Positions 1 to 7,891 of a stretch of 14,482 bases of DNA are shown piece by piece. Origin of the DNA: Verrucomicrobia bacterium UBA1731 (GTDB lineage Bacteria; Verrucomicrobiota; Kiritimatiellia; RFP12; UBA1067); NCBI GenBank assembly GCA_002317575.1, contig DCIH01000073.1, forward strand, positions 5,578 to 20,059. Reading direction: 5' to 3'. The notes under the pieces are model-generated. The model was not told the DNA's origin. It ran no database searches and saw only the letters and a list, made by a program, of their open reading frames with translations. The first letter of the stretch is position 1; each line of letters starts with the position of its first letter. The translations under genes were made by a program, and so were the position numbers.

Positions 1-130
1 GGCTCGCGCCCGTCGCCACGATGATCCGCGCCTCACCGCGCAACCTGATCGCCTCGCGGATGCGATCGCCCGCCATTTTCGCCGCATGCGCGGCCATGTC
101 CAGCTTATCTTTTCCAATGTAGACGTTCAT
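1..130 (-). CDS. nagB: Glucosamine-6-phosphate deaminase-like protein, N-terminal part
   Basis: Only the first 43 residues are inside the window and the gene continues beyond the left edge. The fragment opens MNVYIGKDKLDMAAHAAKMA and reaches ARIIVATGAS, which matches the first strand, first helix and phosphate-binding loop of the NagB/6-phosphogluconolactonase fold. The family member expected is glucosamine-6-phosphate deaminase (glucosamine-6-phosphate to fructose-6-phosphate plus ammonia, cytoplasm), the last step of amino-sugar and sialic-acid breakdown. An AAAGGA Shine-Dalgarno-like stretch lies about 10 bases before the ATG, and a promoter with a dyad lies just upstream. The neighbour upstream on the same strand is a secreted sialidase-like/GH36 fusion, which fits glycan scavenging. 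A 6-phosphogluconolactonase or an uncharacterised paralogue cannot be excluded, because the catalytic residues lie outside the window. Confidence 0.62.
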   Translation of the reverse strand, partial: MNVYIGKDKLDMAAHAAKMAGDRIREAIRLRGEARIIVATGAS

Positions 131-144
131 CTGTCGCTCGTCCT

Positions 145-160
145 TTCACAACCGTGTGAA
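145..160. promoter_or_regulatory. Perfect 16-bp dyad, candidate operator of the nagB-like gene
   Basis: TTCACA and TGTGAA form a perfect inverted repeat around a 4-base centre (ACCG). The dyad abuts the predicted -10 box at 160-165 and covers the predicted transcription start near 153, the classic place for a repressor site. It is not a CRP site, since the half-sites are in the opposite order from TGTGA-N6-TCACA. The regulator is unknown and not in the window. What is seen is the dyad and its position; the operator role is inference. Confidence 0.45.
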
Positions 161-189
161 TTGTACTACAAAAGAGACCGGGAACTCAA
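160..189 (-). promoter_or_regulatory. Sigma70-like promoter for the nagB-like gene
   Basis: On the minus strand a TTGAGT -35 box (184-189) is followed by an 18-base spacer and a TACAAT -10 box (160-165; five of six consensus bases). The expected start, about 7 bases further on, gives a leader of roughly 20 bases carrying the AAAGGA ribosome binding site. The 131-336 gap is otherwise non-coding. Its part nearest the fusion gene shows no convincing intrinsic terminator, only a T5 run (283-287) behind a weak three-pair stem. Confidence 0.5.
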
Positions 190-336
190 CCGTAAACGAA
201 CTGGCCGGCGTTTGGCGTTTGCACTTTCCGCCCCACCGTCGCCCAATGCTCCATCCAATCCGCGAATCCAACTCGCCCTTGCAAAAACAGCCCCTGCCGC
301 ACGATCAGCACGAGACGCATGACGCCGTGACGCCAC

Positions 337-3093
337 CTACTTCAGAACGATGGTCATGGCGTCGGCCGGCGCGAGCTTGAGGCCCCCGCCGAGATCGAGC
401 GTTTCGTACGTCAGGTTGAGAACGACCGACTTCCGGCCCTTCAGTTCGGGAAGAATGCGGCCGAACGCATCCGCGTCGTTGACGATCGCGAGCCGCTCGT
501 CCCCGAGCGCGGCGAGGAGATGCGAAATGCCGCCGTTGCGATACGCGACGCGCCAATGCCCCTTGCGCTGGAATTTCTCCACGTGCGCGGCGTAGAAGTC
601 GATCCAACGGCGTACGACGGCGCGCTCGTTTTCGGAAAGCTTCTCCAGATCCATCGACAGCATGGGGACGCCCGCCATCGCCGCGAGGAAGTGACGGTTC
701 ACGTTGTCCGGCGTTTCCGTCGCCGCCCAGAAGATCGGATCGGAGTGGATCGGCACGCCGTCGCCCATCGTCACGCGGATCTGCGCAATCCCAAGAAGAT
801 TCGGCAGCCACTCGAACGGCACGTCGCCAGCCCGGAACTGCGTCGCGAGGTGCGCGGTGATCGGCGTTGCGTAGCCCGAACGGAACTCGAAGAGACCGTC
901 CGGCTTCACGGCGCGGAGCTTCGCCATCAGTCCCTCGACATACGCGAGCGATGCCGCGCCGCGGGGCTTCTCGACGGACGGCGGAATGTAGTCGAGAAAG
1001 TCGATCTTGAGTCCGTCCAGATCGGACTCCTTCATCAGCCGCACGAGCTGGTCGTCGACCGAATCCATGAATGCTCGATCCGCCGGATCGGCGAGGACGT
1101 TCCCCTCGAAGGGCTTGTCGCCCTTCTTGTCGAAACCGTACTTCGCGTAGGCCTCCGAGCGCGTCCCGACAAAATAGGGCGACACCCACACGACGTAGTT
1201 GAGCCCGAGCGCGCGCATCCTCTTGCGATGCGCCTTGAAGTCGGGGAACTTCACCTGCGAGAACGCATCCCAGCGTCCCGTGTCGCGATACCACGTCTTG
1301 ATCGTCTCGGGATTGACGCGCTTCGCCTCGTCGTAGCTCCAGCCATCGTCGAGGATGAATGTCTTGAAGCCGAGATCGGACGCGATCGCCGCCGTCCGTT
1401 CGACCCATGCCTGCTCGATCGCCGCATGCCGCGCGTACCACGAGCAGTAGACCGGCTTCCACGCGCCGTCGGGATAGATTCCCTTCGGGTACGCGAGGGA
1501 TTTCCGCCAGTCGTCAAGCGCGTCCGTCCAACCGACCGCACGGCGGTCGAGCGTCACGTCGAAGGGACGAAGCGTTCCCTCCGGTCCGGCGGCGACGGTG
1601 ATCGTCACCTCCCAAACGCCCTTCTCCTGGTTGATCTTCGAGTCGATCTTCGTGTCCCATTCGAGGGACGCGGAGCCGATCGAGAACGCATTGCGCCCCG
1701 TGACGTTGAAATAGGCGACATACGGCATGTCCAGCTGCGGCGCGGACTCGGCGGATAGCCACCACTTGCGCTCCTGCCGCGGGACAAGCCAGGACGGCAT
1801 CCACATCTCCTGCACATCGCACGCGGGCACGTCGACATGGACGACGACGCGGTCCGCGCCCTTCGGGTCGATCGTTTCGATCTTCCGCGAGCCGGCGGCG
1901 GGCGCCTCCAGACGAAGGTCCCGCTTGTCCGCGGCCACGTTCCTCGGGCGCATCCGCACCAGCCAGATCGAATTGTCGCTGCCGTACTTCTCGCACCCGA
2001 GCGGCTGCATCCACTCGGCCGTGACGAGCCAGCTTTCGCCGGGTGCGGCGGGCGCAACGACGAAGTTTCCGAGACGCGCGCCGCGCTCGGGCACGATGGC
2101 CTGCTCGGTCTCGCGCAGGAGGCAGCGCTTCGCCGGATCGAACTCGGCGAGGAAGATCGGCGCGCGGTTGCGGAAGACGTGTCCGTTCGTCGGCGTGACG
2201 CGCGTGTAGGCGAGATACAGCCTGTCCCCGACCGGCACCCAGTGCTGCTGCGTGTTGGCGTTGCCGATCGGCGTTCCATCCGCCCACGCCCACGGAATCG
2301 GCTTGCCGAAGACGAGACCGTCGTCGCTTTCCGCTAGAAGGCCGCACTCGTCCGTGCGGAGCGTCAGGTAGTACTTGCCACGGAACGTCACGAGCGATGG
2401 CTCGCAGATGCCGCGCGCGTGCGACTCGTCGGCGACGGGCGTTCCCGCCGCGACGGGCTCAAGGCCGTCCTTGCCGAAATGGTAGCGGACGACGACGGCT
2501 GCGTACTTGTCGCCGGACGCCGGCTTGAAGTAGAACGGCAGAAGCACGTCGCCGTTGTCGCATTCGACCATCTGGCCGAAGCGCACGGCGTTCTGATACT
2601 CGAACGGGAACGGCAGCGGACGGAAATTCGACACCATGCCAGATGTGATGTCGACATCACCCTGCACGGAGTAGCCGTAGGGCTTGCCGTCCACGTACTT
2701 CTGGAAAGGCCGCGCGTCGCCGTCGTACATCGACGCGATGCCCGTCGCGTACCACTTCCCGTGGAAGGCGCTGTAGTGGACGTTCACGTACCGCGCCACC
2801 CTGAGGCCGCGCTCGACGACGTCCTTCGAGTCGGGAATGAGGACGGGCGCCGACCATGTCCTGCCGCCGTCCGTCGTCTTCGATATGTGCTGCCCCGAAA
2901 AAACGTCGATGCCCGAAAGGAGCAGGTGCTGGTACGTCATCAGTCCGACGCCCTTCCCGTCCGTCGCGACGGACGGCTGGATCTTGCACCACTTTCCGTC
3001 GAACCCCGGCCACAGCGCGGTGCGGTCGAACGCGACCTCCGCCCACGACGCACACGACACCGCCAATGCGGCCACAAACGCCAATGTTTTCAT
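337..3093 (-). CDS. Secreted fusion: sialidase-like propeller plus GH36-like alpha-galactosidase
   Basis: This is a 918-residue protein. Residues 1-18 look like a Sec signal peptide (cleavage after SWA). Residues 20-385 resemble a BNR/sialidase propeller: an Asp-box at 71-81 (SKTTDGGRTWS), a degenerate one at 256-262, and EPS (231-233) followed by LTLR (243-246), as around the catalytic Glu and an Arg of the GH33 triad. The usual N-terminal RIP arginine is not obvious, so sialidase activity is uncertain. Residues 400-525 look like a beta-sandwich. Residues 535-840 look like a clan GH-D barrel: DDGW at 582-585, LKIDF with candidate nucleophile D698, FEFRSG at 735-740, and RAGD with candidate acid/base D757. 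A short C-terminal sheet domain follows. The likely role is removal of terminal sugars from glycans outside the cytoplasm; the exact substrate cannot be told. The start overlaps the gpsA stop (ATGA). AAGAG lies only 3 bases before the ATG, so translation is probably coupled. The reading frame extends further upstream, but that part is inside gpsA. Confidence 0.8.
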   Translation of the reverse strand: MKTLAFVAALAVSCASWAEVAFDRTALWPGFDGKWCKIQPSVATDGKGVGLMTYQHLLLSGIDVFSGQHISKTTDGGRTWSAPVLIPDSKDVVERGLRVARYVNVHYSAFHGKWYATGIASMYDGDARPFQKYVDGKPYGYSVQGDVDITSGMVSNFRPLPFPFEYQNAVRFGQMVECDNGDVLLPFYFKPASGDKYAAVVVRYHFGKDGLEPVAAGTPVADESHARGICEPSLVTFRGKYYLTLRTDECGLLAESDDGLVFGKPIPWAWADGTPIGNANTQQHWVPVGDRLYLAYTRVTPTNGHVFRNRAPIFLAEFDPAKRCLLRETEQAIVPERGARLGNFVVAPAAPGESWLVTAEWMQPLGCEKYGSDNSIWLVRMRPRNVAADKRDLRLEAPAAGSRKIETIDPKGADRVVVHVDVPACDVQEMWMPSWLVPRQERKWWLSAESAPQLDMPYVAYFNVTGRNAFSIGSASLEWDTKIDSKINQEKGVWEVTITVAAGPEGTLRPFDVTLDRRAVGWTDALDDWRKSLAYPKGIYPDGAWKPVYCSWYARHAAIEQAWVERTAAIASDLGFKTFILDDGWSYDEAKRVNPETIKTWYRDTGRWDAFSQVKFPDFKAHRKRMRALGLNYVVWVSPYFVGTRSEAYAKYGFDKKGDKPFEGNVLADPADRAFMDSVDDQLVRLMKESDLDGLKIDFLDYIPPSVEKPRGAASLAYVEGLMAKLRAVKPDGLFEFRSGYATPITAHLATQFRAGDVPFEWLPNLLGIAQIRVTMGDGVPIHSDPIFWAATETPDNVNRHFLAAMAGVPMLSMDLEKLSENERAVVRRWIDFYAAHVEKFQRKGHWRVAYRNGGISHLLAALGDERLAIVNDADAFGRILPELKGRKSVVLNLTYETLDLGGGLKLAPADAMTIVLK

Positions 3094-4076
3094 TCGCTCT
3101 TGAGATCGCGCGACATGAGCGCCGCGATCGCATCCTGCGCCGGATAATCCTCGTAGCAGAGCTTGTACACGAGCTCTGTGATCGGCATCTCGACGTTTAG
3201 CGATTTCGCAAGGCCGTGAATGACCTTGGAATTCCAGACGCCCTCCGCGACCATCTGCATGGACCCGAGGATGTCGGCCATCTTCTCGCCCTTCCCAAGC
3301 CGTTCGCCGACGGAATGGTTGCGGGAATGGATGGACGTGCACGTCACGATGAGATCGCCCACGCCGGAAAGGCCGTAGACGGTCTGCGGCTTCGCGCCGA
3401 GGGCGGCGGCGAAACGGGCGATTTCCGCGAGCCCGCGCGTAATCAGCGCCGCCCGCGTGTTGTCGCCGAAACCGAGTCCGTCGGACGCGCCGACGGCGAT
3501 GGCGATCACGTTCTTCACCGCGCCGCCGACTTCGACGCCCACGGGGTCGGAGGATGTGTACACGCGGAACTTGGGACCGCTCCACACGCGCTGAACGGTC
3601 TCCGCCGCCACGGGATCCTCGCTGGCCGCGACGATGGTGGTGGGAATCCCGCGCGAAACCTCCTCCGCATGCGTGGGACCGGAAAGCACGACGACGCGCT
3701 TAAGCCCAAGAATGGACGTGGCCAGTTCGCTCATTCGCGCATGCGTCTTCTCGCACAGGCCCTTCGTGAGCGAGACGACGATCGTCTCGGGCGCGATAAG
3801 ACCCTTGAACGTTTCGCACACGGCGCCGAAATATTTTGAGGTGAGCGCCAGAACGACGATCTCGGCGCCCGTCACGGCTTCGGCCCGATCCGCGGTCCAC
3901 GCAATGCCATCGGGGATGGAAACGCCTTTCAGGTAGCGCGGATTGAGATGTGTGGACTTGATCTCTTCGATGTAGTCCGGGAACGGACCCCACACGGTCA
4001 CCGAATGTCCGTAACCATTGAGCAGAAGCGCCGTCGCCGTACCCCAACCGCCATCGCCAATCACCGCAATTTTCAT
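3090..4076 (-). CDS. gpsA: NAD(P)-dependent glycerol-3-phosphate dehydrogenase
   Basis: This 328-residue cytoplasmic enzyme has the usual family length. It reduces dihydroxyacetone phosphate to sn-glycerol-3-phosphate, the backbone precursor of phospholipids. The Rossmann motif GDGGWGTATA occupies residues 7-16. SLTKG places a conserved lysine at K105, VGGAVKN carries the catalytic lysine K188, and SGVGDL (237-242) and GDNTRAAL (204-211) match the substrate-binding C-terminal helices. The ATG was chosen because the nucleotide-binding motif must sit at the N-terminus and because GAGGAAA (4081-4087) lies 4 bases before it; a longer in-frame reading would run into the preceding gene. It starts 44 bases after the transglutaminase-protein stop and its own TGA overlaps the next ATG. 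A possible internal promoter lies in the gap. All key residues are present. Confidence 0.95.
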   Translation of the reverse strand: MKIAVIGDGGWGTATALLLNGYGHSVTVWGPFPDYIEEIKSTHLNPRYLKGVSIPDGIAWTADRAEAVTGAEIVVLALTSKYFGAVCETFKGLIAPETIVVSLTKGLCEKTHARMSELATSILGLKRVVVLSGPTHAEEVSRGIPTTIVAASEDPVAAETVQRVWSGPKFRVYTSSDPVGVEVGGAVKNVIAIAVGASDGLGFGDNTRAALITRGLAEIARFAAALGAKPQTVYGLSGVGDLIVTCTSIHSRNHSVGERLGKGEKMADILGSMQMVAEGVWNSKVIHGLAKSLNVEMPITELVYKLCYEDYPAQDAIAALMSRDLKSE

Positions 4077-4095
4077 GTCGTTTCCTCGTGAAAGA

Positions 4096-4124
4096 AGTGT
4101 ATCACAACCACTGTGCGAACTCAA
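4096..4124 (-). promoter_or_regulatory. Possible internal promoter upstream of gpsA
   Basis: On the minus strand TTGAGT (4119-4124) is separated by 17 bases from TACACT (4096-4101; four of six consensus bases). The -35 hexamer is identical to that of the nagB-like promoter. The predicted start near 4089 would leave a leader of about 12 bases that just includes the GAGGAAA ribosome binding site. The spacer also carries CACA-N5-TGTG (4103-4115). It would let gpsA be made independently of the upstream genes. The -10 box is weak. Confidence 0.33.
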
Positions 4125-7100
4125 CGCCCGACGGCCGTCTTGCGCACGACGATCGTCCGTCCGGCGGGCGAAGCGATGCGCCGGTTCCACGCGCGGAGCA
4201 GACCCGCGCAAACGGGCTGCAGCACAAGATCGGCGCGGCGTTGCCGGGTGCGCTCGAGAACGACGCACAAACGGTTTTCGTCGTTGATGAAATGACGGAC
4301 GTCGAAATCGCATTCCGGCGCGTCTTCGCCGGGGAGCGTCATCGTCCAACGGGCGGGCAGCGATTCGGGCGTCCGATACCCTTCGGGGAACGAGATGGTG
4401 AAGCGTGTACGGGTCCTTCCGGTGGCGGAAAGGCCGATGGGCGATTCGCGCGTCTGTTCGTCGGCCGAGAAGAAGCCTGCGCGAAACGCGTTGAGTTCAA
4501 CGGTCATCGCACCATTCTGAATGGTGGCGAATCCCGGCACGTACGCCTCGTAGCGTCGCACGAACGGATAGCCCGTCAAATCGGTTTCCAATTCGCGGGT
4601 CGCGTCGGCGTTCTCGGCCAAATCGCCGAGAATGGCGCGAAAATGCCGCGCACGCGCTTCCGGAAGCATCTCGGCGTACAGCTTTCGGCTGGCACCAACG
4701 GCGACGCCCCAGATCCGATTTTCGACGATGAAATCGGCGTCACCGTTTTCACGGAGAACGATTCCCTGGCACGATTCGGAATCCAGATCTCCCGCTTTCT
4801 CCGGAAGTTCCTCGAACGTGCCGGACGCCGGCAGAAAAGCCGTCTGGCCGGGATAGGCGCGGACTCCCAACGGCGTATATTCGTTTTCGTGGTCGAGCCA
4901 GTACGTGCGCACGTCGCCAAACGGCCACCAGCCCCCTTCCCGCACGGAAACGCGAATGACGAGGTTGTTGAAATCGTCCACCTGCGGAATCCGGCGGGCG
5001 AGGCGCTTGATTTCCGCATCCGTGCCGCGGTCGCCGCCGAGAAGAACGAATTCGGGATCGAAGCCGACGGCCTCGAGCATCGTGAAGTAGAGATTCAACC
5101 AATCGTACGCCGTGGCGTAACCGTCCGCAAGCATCACGTCCGGGGCGGAAAAACAACGGTCCAAGGGCAACTCGGAAAATGTCGGTCCGGCGATTCGCAC
5201 GCGCTTGTAGAGATAATCGCGAATCACTTTGATTTTGCTCTCCGTCGTGTCGGCGGATGCATCCTCGATCAGCTTGCGGGCGAGCGTGACGGTTTCTGTC
5301 GAGCCGCTGTCACGCGCCTTGTCCATGGCCTGCATCAAGTTCTTGCCGAACGGCTCGAAATCGCCGGCGGAAAACAGCGTGGCGTCGCGCCACAGGAGCG
5401 CGGGCGCGGTGGACGATTCGCGCGGCAAGGGTTTCGGATTGTCGACGGCGTATTGCCAATCGTTCGTCGTGACGGCCGAGAAAGCGCATCCGCGGAACGG
5501 ATTTCCGACGACGAATGGCGCACCGTGCACATGCAGTTCTTTGCGGCCCATGGGGGCGGTGCCGTCGAACGTCGCGAGACACGTCCAAGGCAACGGCGCG
5601 TTGGTGACGACGCTGCGCGTGACCATGCGGATGACGGAACCGATTTCCACGGAAGGCAGATTAACGACGCGCATCTTGCCGGCGGGATAGCGCGGCGCGC
5701 CGGCCACCCACCCGGCGTCCATCACGTTGATCTCCTTGTCCGTCACGGCGTGAACCCGTCCGTCGCGGTTCGAAACGGTGGCGGACACGATTTCGACGTC
5801 GCCCAAAAGCGGATTGAACGAATAGGTGCGTTCGGCGGCGGACTTCTTACCCTGGGCGTCCAGCACTTCAACGACGGTTTCGCGCGTGACGACGCGATCG
5901 TACGGCGAGAGCAGTTCGACGTCCGTGCGGTCGAGCAACGCGCGCAGGTGCTCGGACTTGGACGGATCGGGTGACTCGAAAAGCGGATGGGCGCGCGAGG
6001 CCGTTTCGATTTCCTTCTTGGCGTTGCGCAATTTCTGGTAATCGACGGGCGAATATTCCAAGTCGGCGACCGATGTGCTGCGGCGGGCGTAGAACGTGCC
6101 GTTCGTGACGGCGAACTGACGCACGTGGCGGTATCCGCCCGCGCGGTAGTCAACCGCGGGCGGCAGGGAAATCACGTCGCCCAGGACATCGTCGTCATAC
6201 GACAACACAAGCGTCTCCACGACGTCGGCGGTTGTGGATACGACGAGCGGGAAACGCCGTTCCGAAAGCGCCGTCTTGCCGTCGAGCAGGAAATTGGCGA
6301 CGCCGAATTCCGAGGAAACCAGGGGCGCGGAAAACGCGCTGCGCGTCTCCCCTTTCAGCACAAGATCGGGCAGGCGCATCGTCACGGTCACAACCAGCGG
6401 CGCGTCCGTGTCGCGCAAGTCGTTCGGCTTGATGTCGCACGCGAGCACCTCGGCGCCTTCGGCCACGGACTGGAGATTGCGTTCGAAGAACCGCCGGCGT
6501 TCGACCGGCGTCATTTTGAGGAACGCGCCGCGGTAGGCGTTGTCGTTGATGCCGCCGAACCGCAACGTGGCGGCGAGCGTGGCGGAACCGTCGCGTTGGA
6601 GCGCTCCCGACGTCTCGACCGTGAGCGCATTGGCGGACGGCGGCGTCACCGGCGACACGGCCAAAGCGCGCCCTTCGGGATGGGCAATCAGATACGAACG
6701 GTTCATCAGGTAGGCGGGCAGCAGATCCTTCGTGGACTCCGCCGTGGAATCCATCAGCAGCCCTTCGCACCAGGTGATGGCGTGGTTGAAGAACGGCGTC
6801 GGGACGTCTTCGTCCAACTTCGGACCCACCATGATGAGCACGGGGTACGCCTCCAGTCCGGCGATACGGAAGAGCGCCGCGAGCAAGGCCGCCTTGTCGC
6901 GGCAGACGCCGTAGCGGTTGTGGAACGTGACGGACACGTCGTGCGGCGCGAAACCAGGCGATTCCTCTTCCAGCGTGAGGCCCATGTAGCGGACTTCCTG
7001 CGACACGAACTTGAAGATCGCGCGGATCCTGGCCTGCTTGTCGGCGCAACCCCGCACGAGTTCCTGCACCTTGTTCGTCATGGCGGCGTCCGTCTTCGCC

Positions 7101-7891
7101 AAATGCGGCACGCAGAGATTCCAGTACCAACGGGACACGGTTGGCCAATCGGGATTCGTCGAGACGAGCACCTTCTGCGCCACGGAAGAGAACGACGGCA
7201 TGTTGGGCTCGGGGAATGCCTGCGGAACATCCTTGGCGCGCCATTCGGAACGGATCCTGCCGTTCGGCAGGACGCGGTCCTTCAGGCGTTCCACCGTATT
7301 CGAAAGCGGACACCGCAGTTTCGCCGCCGCGATCGGCAGATTCGTCGGCGCGTCGACGGCGAACGAAGCGGACAAAACGGGCTGCGTCGATTCAAAGAGG
7401 CTGGCGGTTGAAAATGCGCCGCGCATCATCGGCTTCGTCGTGCGGCGGCATGTGACGAGGTGGCGCACCTCGCCGACGCGAACATCGGGCGCGCCGCAGG
7501 AAATGATCCGGTCGAGCGGATCGTAGATGTTCATCCCCATGGACGAATTGTCCGTCGCCTCTTTCAGCGTCTTGGCGAAGTCGACGACGCGAAGTACGCC
7601 GTTCGTGCCGACGATTTCAAGCGTCTGGATTTCCGCGTCGCCATACCGTCTGGACACGTCCAGCGACACGGTGCGCAGGGCGCGACGCCCCTTTTCCGTC
7701 AGCGCCATTTTCCATTCGTCGTTCCACTCCGTGAACGTGCCGTCGGATTCGTACATGACGCACGTGCGGTCGTCGAGCGTCACGACGTCCGCATCGGGAA
7801 AACGGTTCGCGGATACGCCCGTGGCCGAGGGCGCCGACGCCCTGTCGGCCATCGGCATGAGGGGCAGGACCGCCAGAAAGAGCCAGTTCAT
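4121..7891 (-). CDS. Duplicated DUF3857/transglutaminase protein with a second, degenerate catalytic domain
   Basis: This 1256-residue protein begins with a short hydrophobic signal-like segment (about 1-20) and is probably exported. It reads as two copies of the DUF3857-transglutaminase-C-terminal layout, each about 600 residues. Copy one has DUF3857 at about 30-235 and a transglutaminase-like core at about 270-400 with a full Cys-His-Asp set: GVCRDK (C330), FNHAI (H370) and MDST (D381). Copy two has DUF3857-like sequence at about 665-850 and a core at about 870-1010. There ADGYATAYD (922-930) places alanine 926 where Cys should be, FNNLV (974-978) places N976 where His should be, and WLDHE keeps D1000. 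Copy two is therefore predicted inactive. The family is usually a single unit of about 630 residues, with no agreed function; roles in proteolysis or cross-linking are inferred from the fold. The start overlaps the preceding stop (ATGA), with GAAGG 7 bases upstream inside that gene. Confidence 0.88.
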   Translation of the reverse strand: MNWLFLAVLPLMPMADRASAPSATGVSANRFPDADVVTLDDRTCVMYESDGTFTEWNDEWKMALTEKGRRALRTVSLDVSRRYGDAEIQTLEIVGTNGVLRVVDFAKTLKEATDNSSMGMNIYDPLDRIISCGAPDVRVGEVRHLVTCRRTTKPMMRGAFSTASLFESTQPVLSASFAVDAPTNLPIAAAKLRCPLSNTVERLKDRVLPNGRIRSEWRAKDVPQAFPEPNMPSFSSVAQKVLVSTNPDWPTVSRWYWNLCVPHLAKTDAAMTNKVQELVRGCADKQARIRAIFKFVSQEVRYMGLTLEEESPGFAPHDVSVTFHNRYGVCRDKAALLAALFRIAGLEAYPVLIMVGPKLDEDVPTPFFNHAITWCEGLLMDSTAESTKDLLPAYLMNRSYLIAHPEGRALAVSPVTPPSANALTVETSGALQRDGSATLAATLRFGGINDNAYRGAFLKMTPVERRRFFERNLQSVAEGAEVLACDIKPNDLRDTDAPLVVTVTMRLPDLVLKGETRSAFSAPLVSSEFGVANFLLDGKTALSERRFPLVVSTTADVVETLVLSYDDDVLGDVISLPPAVDYRAGGYRHVRQFAVTNGTFYARRSTSVADLEYSPVDYQKLRNAKKEIETASRAHPLFESPDPSKSEHLRALLDRTDVELLSPYDRVVTRETVVEVLDAQGKKSAAERTYSFNPLLGDVEIVSATVSNRDGRVHAVTDKEINVMDAGWVAGAPRYPAGKMRVVNLPSVEIGSVIRMVTRSVVTNAPLPWTCLATFDGTAPMGRKELHVHGAPFVVGNPFRGCAFSAVTTNDWQYAVDNPKPLPRESSTAPALLWRDATLFSAGDFEPFGKNLMQAMDKARDSGSTETVTLARKLIEDASADTTESKIKVIRDYLYKRVRIAGPTFSELPLDRCFSAPDVMLADGYATAYDWLNLYFTMLEAVGFDPEFVLLGGDRGTDAEIKRLARRIPQVDDFNNLVIRVSVREGGWWPFGDVRTYWLDHENEYTPLGVRAYPGQTAFLPASGTFEELPEKAGDLDSESCQGIVLRENGDADFIVENRIWGVAVGASRKLYAEMLPEARARHFRAILGDLAENADATRELETDLTGYPFVRRYEAYVPGFATIQNGAMTVELNAFRAGFFSADEQTRESPIGLSATGRTRTRFTISFPEGYRTPESLPARWTMTLPGEDAPECDFDVRHFINDENRLCVVLERTRQRRADLVLQPVCAGLLRAWNRRIASPAGRTIVVRKTAVGR

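Noticed and set aside
275..310. T5 run with a CAG/CTG stem as an intrinsic terminator after the fusion gene
   Set aside because: The stem has only three Watson-Crick pairs plus two G-U pairs, too weak to call.
86..380. Small plus-strand frames at 86-322 and 156-380
   Set aside because: They overlap the nagB-like start, its promoter and the end of the fusion gene, have no ribosome binding site and no recognisable content.
520..1758. A 412-residue plus-strand open frame opposite the fusion glycosidase
   Set aside because: Composition is Arg/His/Asp-rich and domain-free, and the minus strand encodes the GH36-like barrel here.
3094..3585. In-frame upstream extension of the fusion glycosidase
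   Set aside because: The extra 164 residues are Arg-rich and fall inside gpsA in another frame. The signal peptide fixes the start at 3093.
4088..7411. Long plus-strand open frames at 4088-5974 and 5987-7411
   Set aside because: They lie opposite the transglutaminase protein, have Arg/His-rich composition and show no motif.
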